DNA of 5,288 nt from Bacillota bacterium (GTDB lineage Bacteria > Bacillota_C > Negativicutes > Sporomusales > Sporomusaceae): positions 1 through 5,288 of the forward strand of contig JAEZQV010000292.1 in assembly GCA_023441125.1 (NCBI GenBank), in the 5' to 3' direction. The translations under genes were made by a program, and so were the position numbers. Position 1 is the stretch's first letter. Every line of letters begins with the position of its first letter. Below the pieces are notes generated by a model that was not told the DNA's origin, ran no database searches, and saw nothing but the letters and a program-made list of their open reading frames with translations. Shown here in pieces: positions 1 through 5,288 of the stretch.

Positions 1-969
<969 letters not shown>

Positions 970-978
970 TTCGCGCCG

Positions 979-988
979 AAAGGAGGTG
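979..988 (+). promoter_or_regulatory. Strong ribosome binding site for the zinc-ribbon gene
   Basis: AAAGGAGGTG is a near-perfect complement of the 16S rRNA 3' end and ends 6 bases before the ATG at 995. It fixes that start; the in-frame GTG at 986 lies inside this site and cannot be the initiator. Confidence 0.9.
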
Positions 989-994
989 AACGCA

Positions 995-1234
995 ATGCCG
1001 AAGGGGTATTTGCTGAAATGTAGTGACTGCGGCTACCTGTACCAGTGTGACGACGATTTGCTCGAGTGTCTCGATCATCACATTTGTGAGAACTGCGGCA
1101 GCCCGAACATGGAAGTCGTCCAGCAGCAGGAAGGCCGGTTTGGCTGTACCAGCCGCCTGAACACGCATGTGGTCAATGTCAACGCCTATGTCGATCACCC
1201 CCGCGAGCCGGTTCAAACCTCCGATAAGGTATAA
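995..1234 (+). CDS. Small zinc-ribbon-like protein of unknown function, downstream of eno
   Basis: This encodes 79 residues beginning MPKGYLLKCSDCGYLYQC. I do not recognise the family. Two CxxC knuckles, C9-C12 and C31-C34 (CENCGSPN), are 18 residues apart and look like a four-Cys zinc ribbon. Further cysteines sit at C18, C25 and C51, and the linker is acidic (DDD at 19-21) and ends in a His pair (H28, H29). The region after about residue 40 is polar, with no membrane segment or signal peptide, so the protein is probably cytoplasmic. The start is set by a very strong ribosome binding site 6 bases upstream. It follows eno by 25 bases and precedes an intrinsic terminator, so it is probably the last gene of the eno transcript. 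The cysteine pattern and the excellent translation signal argue for a real gene. Nucleic-acid binding, metal binding or a structural partner role are all possible, and none is shown by the sequence. Confidence 0.85.
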   Translation: MPKGYLLKCSDCGYLYQCDDDLLECLDHHICENCGSPNMEVVQQQEGRFGCTSRLNTHVVNVNAYVDHPREPVQTSDKV

Positions 1235-1246
1235 AACAGGATTTTT

Positions 1247-1280
1247 TAAACAGCCGCAGCGTTCGGCTGTTTATTTTTCT
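1247..1280 (+). terminator. Intrinsic terminator after the eno / zinc-ribbon unit
   Basis: A perfect 10-bp stem pairs 1247-1256 (TAAACAGCCG) with 1264-1273 (CGGCTGTTTA) around a 7-base loop. It is followed by a T-rich tract (TTTTTCT, 1274-1280). It lies 12 bases after the stop of the zinc-ribbon gene. Confidence 0.92.
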
Positions 1281-1330
1281 GGCAAACGGGGAAAATATGT
1301 ATAGTAAATGTGAAAATGTTGACTAAATAA

Positions 1331-1360
1331 TTGTCAAGCATCGTTTAAGTGTGTTAGAAT
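1331..1360 (+). promoter_or_regulatory. Sigma-A-type promoter for secG
   Basis: The -35 box TTGTCA (1331-1336, 5 of 6 consensus) and -10 box TAGAAT (1355-1360, 5 of 6) are separated by 18 bases. A TG at 1352-1353 gives an extended -10. The preceding 40 bases are A/T-rich, like an UP element. Transcription should start near 1367, leaving a leader of about 60 bases before secG. The promoter lies downstream of the eno-unit terminator, so it starts a new unit. A possible second -35 (TTGACT, 1319-1324) has no good -10 at the right distance. Confidence 0.75.
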
Positions 1361-1369
1361 ATTGTCATG

Positions 1370-1396
1370 CCTTGGCAACATGATTTTGCAGCAAGG
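1370..1396 (+). other. Imperfect hairpin in the secG leader
   Basis: CCTTG (1370-1374) pairs with CAAGG (1392-1396) and, directly inside, GCAA (1375-1378) pairs with TTGC (1386-1389), leaving a 7-base loop and a 2-base bulge at 1390-1391. It would lie at the very 5' end of the predicted transcript. It may stabilise the mRNA or be chance. No known riboswitch is recognisable in this leader. Confidence 0.35.
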
Positions 1397-1428
1397 GTAA
1401 CGGTATCAGTCATAGGGGGTGTTAAGAA

Positions 1429-1659
1429 GTGATTACTGGGCTGATGGTTTTGGAGGCGGTGCTTGCGATTGCACTAATTGTCTCAGTAGTGCTGCAATCG
1501 GGCAAGAGTGCCGGTTTATCGGGTTCCATTGCCGGGGGGGCCGAAAGTATTTTCGGCGGCAAGCGTAAGGGTCTTGACGAGATTTTGGCAAAAGCAACAA
1601 TTATCATTGCGGCATTGTTTGGTATCGTAACAATGACTTTGGTTAAATTGATGCAGTAG
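1429..1659 (+). CDS. secG: Preprotein translocase subunit SecG
   Basis: SecG is the small membrane subunit of the SecYEG channel and stimulates SecA-driven protein export. The 76-residue product has the family's usual size. It has two hydrophobic segments, about residues 4-22 and 56-74. Between them is the conserved cytoplasmic stretch with VVLQSGKSAGLSG at 20-32, GGAESIFGG at 36-44, and a basic KRKG at 45-48. The start is a GTG at 1429, supported by GGGGGTG (1415-1421) 7 bases upstream. An in-frame stop at 1423-1425 rules out any earlier start, and the alternative ATG at 1444 would cut into the first membrane segment. The gene has its own promoter at 1331-1360 and a terminator-like hairpin immediately after its stop. 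In many Firmicutes secG sits next to est and rnr, which agrees with the genes found further downstream here. Confidence 0.96.
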   Translation: MITGLMVLEAVLAIALIVSVVLQSGKSAGLSGSIAGGAESIFGGKRKGLDEILAKATIIIAALFGIVTMTLVKLMQ

Positions 1660-1667
1660 GGTGACAA

Positions 1668-1706
1668 ACCTCAATGGCCGGAATTCCGGCATATTGAGGT
1701 ATTTTT
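1668..1706 (+). terminator. Terminator or attenuator hairpin between secG and hppA
   Basis: An outer 8-bp stem pairs ACCTCAAT (1668-1675) with ATTGAGGT (1693-1700). Inside it is the perfect 14-base palindrome GCCGGAATTCCGGC (1677-1690), which folds into a 5-bp GC stem with an AATT loop. TTTTT follows at 1702-1706. The form is that of an intrinsic terminator, though the U-tract is short and separated from the stem by one base. It begins 9 bases after the secG stop and ends 31 bases before the hppA start. Confidence 0.8.
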
Positions 1707-1720
1707 AAGGTTCTAGCTCA

Positions 1721-1727
1721 AAGGGGG
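1721..1727 (+). promoter_or_regulatory. Ribosome binding site of hppA
   Basis: AAGGGGG lies 10 bases before the ATG at 1738. An in-frame stop at 1732-1734 just before that ATG excludes any longer product. Confidence 0.8.
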
Positions 1728-1737
1728 AAAGTAAATA

Positions 1738-3744
1738 ATGGATTTATTGTACATCGCGCCGTTCGCAGGTATCGTGGCGCTGGCTTTTGCTGCCTATTTG
1801 ATGTCCAGCGTTCTCAGCGAAAGCCCTGGTAACCAAAAGATGCAGGACATCTCACAGGCAATTTTTGAAGGTGCTATGGCCTTCTTAAACCGCCAATATA
1901 GAACACTCATCCCGTTTACCATCGTTATTTTCTTCATTCTTTTTTATGTGGATGGGTATAAATTGGCTGTCTCGTTCTTAGTCGGCGCAATTTGCTCCGC
2001 GATTGCCGGTTATGTCGGCATGACTTCCACTACGAAATCGAATGCCCGCACCACCGAGGCGGCCCGTCACAGCCTGAACAAAGCCCTGAGCGTTTCTTTC
2101 CGCGCCGGTGCGGTTATGGGAATGAGCGTTGCCGGTCTTGGCCTCTTGGGTGTTTCCGGACTATACATAATTTTTAGAGATCCTGTGGTTATCAACAGCT
2201 TCGCCTTCGGCGCCAGCGCTATTGCGTTCTTTGCCCGGGTTGGCGGCGGTATCTTCACCAAAGCAGCCGACGTAGGCGCGGACCTGGTTGGTAAGGTAGA
2301 AGCCGGTATTCCTGAGGATGATCCGCGTAACCCGGCCGTTATCGCCGACAATGTTGGCGACAACGTCGGTGACACCGCCGGTATGGGCGCCGACCTGTTT
2401 GAATCCTATGCGGCTACCGCCATTGCGGCCATGCTGATTGGACAAACGGTATTCAAAGGCGACATTAATGGCGTGCTGTTCCCGCTGGTAATCGGCGCTG
2501 CCGGTATTTTCGCCTCGATCATTAGCACTTTCCTAGTCAGAACCAGTGAAGACGGCGATCCCCAGGCGGCCCTGAACAGAGGCATCTGGGGCACCAACAT
2601 TCTGGTGGCGGTGGCCACCTATGCGCTGGCCAGCATGATGTTCCCCGGCAAGGCTCTGGGTATCACCATTGCCGTTGTCTGCGGTCTGGTAGTTAACGTC
2701 CTTGTCGGCGCCATTACCGAATACTACACTTCTAATAACAAGGCTCCTACCCAGCATATTGCCGATGCTTCCCAAACCGGCCCGGCTACCAACGTGATTG
2801 CCGGTATTGCCTGCGGCTTAAGAAGTACCGCCTTACCCATGGTTGTATTTGCTGTCGCTATTGCCGTTGCCTATGGGCAAGCCGGCATCTACGGCATTGC
2901 CATGGCCGCTATGGGCATGCTCTGCACGGCCGGTATGGTTGTTGCCGTTGACTCCTTCGGACCGGTTGCCGACAATGCCGGCGGTATCGCCGAAATGGCC
3001 GAGCTTGGTCCGGAAATCCGTAAAACCACTGACAAGCTGGATTCTGTCGGTAATACGACCGCAGCCATTGCCAAAGGTTTTGCCATTGGTTCCGCCGCAC
3101 TTACCGCCCTGGCCCTCTTTACCGCCTTTGGTGAAGAAATTACCAAGAACCCCAAACTGTCCGGCCTGCTGGTGAATGGCCATCTGGTCATCAATCTAAC
3201 TGAACCGACAGTAATTATCGGTATTTTCCTGGGAGCGACCCTGCCGTTTCTGGTGTGCGCTTTCACGATGGAAGCCGTTGGTAAAGCTGCCTTTGAAATG
3301 ATTGGCGAAGTTCGCCGTCAGTTCCGTGAAATTCCTGGTATTATGGAAGGCACTGGCCGTCCTGACTATGCCAGCTGCGTGGATATCAGCACCAAAGCGG
3401 CTATCCGTGAAATGATGCTGCCTGGTATCTTTGCCGTAGGTTCACCGATCCTGGTTGGTTTTGTACTCGGCGCTAAAGCCCTGGCCGGTTTCCTGGCCGG
3501 TGCTACCGCCGCCGGTGTTCTTTTGGCGCTGTTTATGTCCAATGCCGGTGGTGCCTGGGACAATGCCAAGAAATGGATTGAAACCGGTAAATTCGGCGGC
3601 AAAGGTACGCCGACCCATGCTGCCGCCGTTATCGGCGACACCGTAGGCGACCCCTTCAAGGACACTTCAGGTCCGGCCATGAACCCGCTGATCAAAGTAG
3701 CCGGCACCATCTCCCTGATCATTGCGCCGCTGCTGTTCTTCTAG
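1738..3744 (+). CDS. hppA: Membrane-bound ion-translocating pyrophosphatase, K+-dependent type
   Basis: This integral membrane enzyme hydrolyses pyrophosphate and pumps H+ and/or Na+ out of the cytoplasm. The product is 668 residues, full length for bacterial members, and is dominated by hydrophobic helices (about 15-16 expected for the family). Substrate and Mg2+ motifs are all present: DVGADLVGK at 178-186, EDDPRNP at 193-199, DNVGDNVGD at 204-212, [12 protein letters not shown] at 405-416 and [14 protein letters not shown] at 633-646. The [10 protein letters not shown] segment (438-447) has Ala at 442, the position that is Lys in K+-independent enzymes (A460 of the Carboxydothermus enzyme), so K+ activation is expected. 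E222 in ADLFESY is at the helix-6 gate position seen in Na+-pumping and in some H+-pumping subfamilies, so the pumped ion cannot be fixed by eye. T213 in GDTAGMG replaces the more usual Val or Cys. No promoter is evident between the upstream hairpin and the ribosome binding site. A strong terminator follows. Confidence 0.97.
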   Translation: MDLLYIAPFAGIVALAFAAYLMSSVLSESPGNQKMQDISQAIFEGAMAFLNRQYRTLIPFTIVIFFILFYVDGYKLAVSFLVGAICSAIAGYVGMTSTTKSNARTTEAARHSLNKALSVSFRAGAVMGMSVAGLGLLGVSGLYIIFRDPVVINSFAFGASAIAFFARVGGGIFTKAADVGADLVGKVEAGIPEDDPRNPAVIADNVGDNVGDTAGMGADLFESYAATAIAAMLIGQTVFKGDINGVLFPLVIGAAGIFASIISTFLVRTSEDGDPQAALNRGIWGTNILVAVATYALASMMFPGKALGITIAVVCGLVVNVLVGAITEYYTSNNKAPTQHIADASQTGPATNVIAGIACGLRSTALPMVVFAVAIAVAYGQAGIYGIAMAAMGMLCTAGMVVAVDSFGPVADNAGGIAEMAELGPEIRKTTDKLDSVGNTTAAIAKGFAIGSAALTALALFTAFGEEITKNPKLSGLLVNGHLVINLTEPTVIIGIFLGATLPFLVCAFTMEAVGKAAFEMIGEVRRQFREIPGIMEGTGRPDYASCVDISTKAAIREMMLPGIFAVGSPILVGFVLGAKALAGFLAGATAAGVLLALFMSNAGGAWDNAKKWIETGKFGGKGTPTHAAAVIGDTVGDPFKDTSGPAMNPLIKVAGTISLIIAPLLFF

Positions 3745-3751
3745 AATATTA

Positions 3752-3792
3752 AATAATAAAACGCCAAGCAATTTGCTTGGCGTTTTATTATT
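3752..3792 (+). terminator. Long perfect hairpin terminator after hppA
   Basis: An uninterrupted 18-bp stem pairs 3752-3769 with 3775-3792 around a 5-base loop (AATTT). The core is ACGCCAAGC / GCTTGGCGT, flanked by A-rich and T-rich arms (TTTTATTATT at 3783-3792). Because both arms end in A/T runs, it could act in both directions. It starts 7 bases after the hppA stop. Confidence 0.93.
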
Positions 3793-3812
3793 ACCGCTCC
3801 GGGTATAAGTGC

Positions 3813-3859
3813 AACATCGGCTTTTGTTCGCTGACGCTCAGCATAAGCCGTGTTTTCTT
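3813..3859 (+). terminator. Nested hairpin followed by a T-rich run, possible second terminator or regulatory element
   Basis: AACA (3813-3816) pairs with TGTT (3851-3854) and CGGCTT (3818-3823) with AAGCCG (3845-3850), with one bulged T at 3817. Inside sits a separate perfect hairpin, GCTGA (3830-3834) with TCAGC (3838-3842) around CGC. TTTTCTTT follows (3852-3859 region). It could be a backup terminator for hppA, or a site acting on the adjoining est promoter, whose -35 region overlaps the T-rich run. Confidence 0.4.
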
Positions 3860-3882
3860 TATGTGGCAGATAATGGTATAAT
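3854..3882 (+). promoter_or_regulatory. Promoter for the est-hotdog-rnr unit
   Basis: The -10 box TATAAT (3877-3882) is a perfect match and is preceded by TGG, giving an extended -10. The -35 region 17 bases upstream (TTTCTT, 3854-3859) is poor, as is common with extended -10 promoters. Transcription should start near 3889, leaving a leader of about 47 bases before the est start. Its position after the hppA terminators supports a new transcription unit. Confidence 0.7.
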
Positions 3883-3921
3883 ATTGTTGATACCTGTTAA
3901 AGAATATTACTATCATATACT

Positions 3922-3926
3922 GGAGG
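3922..3926 (+). promoter_or_regulatory. Ribosome binding site that decides the TTG start of est
   Basis: GGAGG lies 9 bases before the TTG at 3936. No ATG or GTG lies at a usable distance, and the residues that follow (MAILPGAEPFFLPGG) match where this esterase family begins. Confidence 0.8.
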
Positions 3927-3935
3927 AATTACGCT

Positions 3936-4667
3936 TTGGCCATCTTGCCGGGAGCTGAGCCTTTTTTTCTGCCTGGGGGCAAAAACGGCGTATTGCTGGT
4001 ACATGGATTTACCGGTGCGCCGTCGGAAATGCGCTTGGCCGGAGAATACCTGAATAATCTGGGCTATACCGTATTGGCGCCAAGACTGCCGGGACACGGA
4101 ACCACCCCGGAAGAAATGGCTGCGACCGGTTGGCCGCAGTGGTACGGCAGTGTTGAAGACGGCTATCATTTGCTGACCAGTTTATGCGCGGACGTATCTG
4201 CTGTCGGGTTGTCCATGGGCGGGCTGTTAACTCTGAAACTGGCCAGCGAACACCGCTTGCACCGCTTGGTTGTGCTGAGCACACCGATTTACATAGCCAA
4301 TAAACGCCTGCCTTTGCTGCCAGTTTACCGGCTGTTTACCAACTTTGTCACGAAAAAGCGCAAACGCCTGCCGACCGCCGGCCAGGCATATTCAATCAAC
4401 TATGATGTTACCCCCTTGAGCAGTCTGGCCAGCCTGCTCACTCTGATAAAGCAAATGGATACTGTGCTGCCCAAAGTTACTGTGCCGACCCTGGTAGTTC
4501 AGTCGAGAACCGAGCATACCGTTGTGCCGGAGAGTGCCAGCTACATTTACAATCGGCTGGGCAGCAGTAAGAAAAAGCTTGTCTGGCTTAATAAATCCGG
4601 TCATGTCGTCACGCTGGACAACGAGCGGGATTATGTTTTTCAGGAGATGAGCCAGTTTTTGGTTTAA
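3936..4667 (+). CDS. est: Alpha/beta-hydrolase carboxylesterase (Est30 / YvaK type)
   Basis: A cytoplasmic serine hydrolase related to Geobacillus Est30 and Bacillus YvaK, which cleave short- to medium-chain acyl esters; the natural substrate is unknown. The 243-residue product matches the family length (about 248). HGFTG at 23-27 is the oxyanion-hole motif, GLSMGG at 91-96 is the nucleophile elbow with S93, and SGHVVTLD at 221-228 carries the catalytic H223. The acid position, Asp193 in Est30, aligns with E193 in VVQSRTEHTV. The substitution is conservative but unusual for this family. There is no signal peptide. A basic stretch at 140-144 (KKRKR) lies in the cap region. The start is TTG at 3936, supported by GGAGG 9 bases upstream. 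The gene has its own promoter and is followed 22 bases later by the hotdog gene. In Bacillus the same gene lies between secG and rnr, which supports the assignment. Confidence 0.93.
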   Translation: MAILPGAEPFFLPGGKNGVLLVHGFTGAPSEMRLAGEYLNNLGYTVLAPRLPGHGTTPEEMAATGWPQWYGSVEDGYHLLTSLCADVSAVGLSMGGLLTLKLASEHRLHRLVVLSTPIYIANKRLPLLPVYRLFTNFVTKKRKRLPTAGQAYSINYDVTPLSSLASLLTLIKQMDTVLPKVTVPTLVVQSRTEHTVVPESASYIYNRLGSSKKKLVWLNKSGHVVTLDNERDYVFQEMSQFLV

Positions 4668-4676
4668 AAAAGTAAT

Positions 4677-4682
4677 GAGGTG
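4677..4682 (+). promoter_or_regulatory. Ribosome binding site that decides the hotdog gene start
   Basis: GAGGTG ends 7 bases before the ATG at 4690. The in-frame ATG at 4675 overlaps this site and has only A/T-rich sequence upstream, so 4690 is the better start. Confidence 0.8.
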
Positions 4683-4689
4683 CATCGAT

Positions 4690-5088
4690 ATGGACGATAT
4701 TAACAATATGTGGTGTTTTGCCTGCGGGCCGCAGAATCCGATCGGACTTAAACTCAAGTTCCGGGAAGAGGGGAATACCTATGTAACCACCTTTATTCCC
4801 GGACCCGAGCATCAGGGGTATGACGGAATCATGCACGGCGGGCTGGTCAGTACGCTGCTGGACGAAATTATGGCCCGCTATCTGTATGCCAAAGGCCTTA
4901 CGGCGGTAACGGCCAAACTGGAAGTCCGGTTTCGCCAGCCGACGCCGGTCGGGCAAAAATTGCAGGTTAGCGGATGGATTACCGGCCAGCGGGGGAAAAT
5001 GTATGAACTAGCCGGTAAAATTACTTTGCCGGACGGGACAATAACGGCTGAGGGAAAAGCCATAGTTGCCGTAAAAGGAGATGAATAG
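4690..5088 (+). CDS. PaaI-like hotdog-fold thioesterase (4HBT superfamily)
   Basis: The family hydrolyses acyl-CoA thioesters in the cytoplasm; the substrate here cannot be told from sequence. From the ATG at 4690 the product is 132 residues, a normal single hotdog domain. The N-terminus has CFACGPQNPIGL (9-20), a pattern typical of one branch of these thioesterases. The central helix begins with MHGGLVSTLLDEIMA (48-62), where H49-G50-G51 and the acidic D58/E59 correspond to the PaaI active-site region. The following strands VRFRQPTPVG (79-88) and the C-terminal AEGKAIVAVK (120-129) are also characteristic. It lies 22 bases after est without a terminator, and its stop is one base from the rnr start, so the three are probably one operon. 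The pairing of an esterase with a thioesterase hints at removal of unwanted acyl groups, but that is conjecture. Confidence 0.9.
   Translation: MDDINNMWCFACGPQNPIGLKLKFREEGNTYVTTFIPGPEHQGYDGIMHGGLVSTLLDEIMARYLYAKGLTAVTAKLEVRFRQPTPVGQKLQVSGWITGQRGKMYELAGKITLPDGTITAEGKAIVAVKGDE
5076..5080 (+). promoter_or_regulatory. Ribosome binding site of rnr, inside the end of the hotdog gene
   Basis: AGGAG lies 9 bases before the ATG at 5090 and within the last codons of the preceding gene. With a single base between the stop and the next start, translation of the two genes is probably coupled. Confidence 0.8.
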
Positions 5089-5089
5089 A

Positions 5090-5288
5090 ATGGATTTGGC
5101 TGAGAAAATCCTGGCATTTATGCGGGAAGAGGCCTATAAACCACTGACGGCCGAAGATTTGGCCGATGGGATGGGGATTCGCGGCAAGGAACTGGAAGAG
5201 TTTTGGCAGATACTGGACAAGCTGGAAGCCACGGCGGCCATTATTAAAACCCGCTATGGCAAATACGGTGTGCCGGACCGCATGAACC
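5090..5288 (+). CDS. rnr: Ribonuclease R, N-terminal fragment (cut by the window end)
   Basis: RNase R is a processive 3'-to-5' exoribonuclease of the RNB (RNase II) family that degrades structured RNA and, with SmpB and tmRNA, clears defective messages. Only the first 66 residues are visible, out of a family length of roughly 700 or more. They match the N-terminal winged-helix region: a first helix MDLAEKILAFMREEAYKPLT, the AEDLADGMGI helix (21-30), then FWQILDKLEATAAI, and the strand RYGKYGVPDRMN (55-66) that leads to the cold-shock domains. The catalytic RNB domain is outside the window. The identification rests on this N-terminal pattern plus position, since rnr follows est in the Bacillus secG-est-rnr-smpB cluster. 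The start at 5090 has a good ribosome binding site and sits one base after the hotdog stop. The frame stays open to the window edge. Confidence 0.9.
   Translation, partial: MDLAEKILAFMREEAYKPLTAEDLADGMGIRGKELEEFWQILDKLEATAAIIKTRYGKYGVPDRMN

Noticed and set aside
986..988. GTG as start of the zinc-ribbon gene
   Set aside because: It is part of the ribosome binding site for the ATG at 995.
1300..1305. TATAGT as a -10 box upstream of the secG promoter
   Set aside because: No acceptable -35 box lies 16-18 bases upstream, and a better promoter is at 1331-1360.
1677..1690. Perfect 14-base palindrome as a separate protein binding site or mobile-element end
   Set aside because: It is explained more simply as the inner stem of the secG-hppA terminator; no partner copy or target duplication is seen.
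2067..3722. Several antisense open frames of 70-125 codons within hppA
   Set aside because: A GC-rich, stop-poor coding strand produces these by chance; the sense frame carries all the family motifs.
4675..4677. ATG as start of the hotdog gene
   Set aside because: It overlaps the ribosome binding site that serves the ATG at 4690 and has none of its own.

Overview
This is an ordinary housekeeping stretch of a Firmicutes chromosome, with every gene on the + strand and short gaps between genes. Strong AGGAGG-type ribosome binding sites, GTG and TTG starts, U-tract terminators and the gene order eno ... secG ... est ... rnr all point to Firmicutes. Near-balanced base composition, a membrane pyrophosphatase next to secG, and the overall protein character suggest an anaerobe of the Negativicutes (Sporomusa-like) or a Clostridia-type relative. 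That placement is inference and was not tested by a search.

Layout. The window opens inside enolase (1-969, about the first 108 residues missing). A 79-residue zinc-ribbon-like protein (995-1234) follows 25 bases later and is almost certainly co-transcribed with eno; a clear intrinsic terminator ends that unit (1247-1280). A good promoter (1331-1360) drives secG (1429-1659), the small SecYEG translocon subunit. A terminator-shaped hairpin (1668-1706) lies between secG and hppA (1738-3744), a complete membrane ion-pumping pyrophosphatase of the K+-dependent type. A long perfect hairpin terminator (3752-3792) closes hppA. A second promoter (3877-3882) then starts a unit of est-type carboxylesterase (3936-4667, TTG start), a PaaI-like hotdog thioesterase (4690-5088) and the beginning of rnr, ribonuclease R (5090 to the window end).

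How they fit together. In Bacillus subtilis the order secG-est-rnr-smpB is a conserved cluster near the tmRNA gene. Here the same backbone is present, with hppA placed between secG and est and a hotdog thioesterase placed between est and rnr. Enolase belongs to lower glycolysis; the pyrophosphatase recovers biosynthetic PPi energy as an ion gradient; SecG aids protein export; RNase R degrades structured RNA and takes part in trans-translation quality control. I see no direct functional link among these beyond conserved neighbourhood.

I found no CRISPR array, mobile element, tRNA, rRNA or recognised riboswitch, and no evidence for a wholly new system. The most worthwhile leads are the uncharacterised zinc-ribbon protein behind eno, the internal hairpin that should limit hppA transcription, and a Glu in place of the usual catalytic Asp in the esterase.
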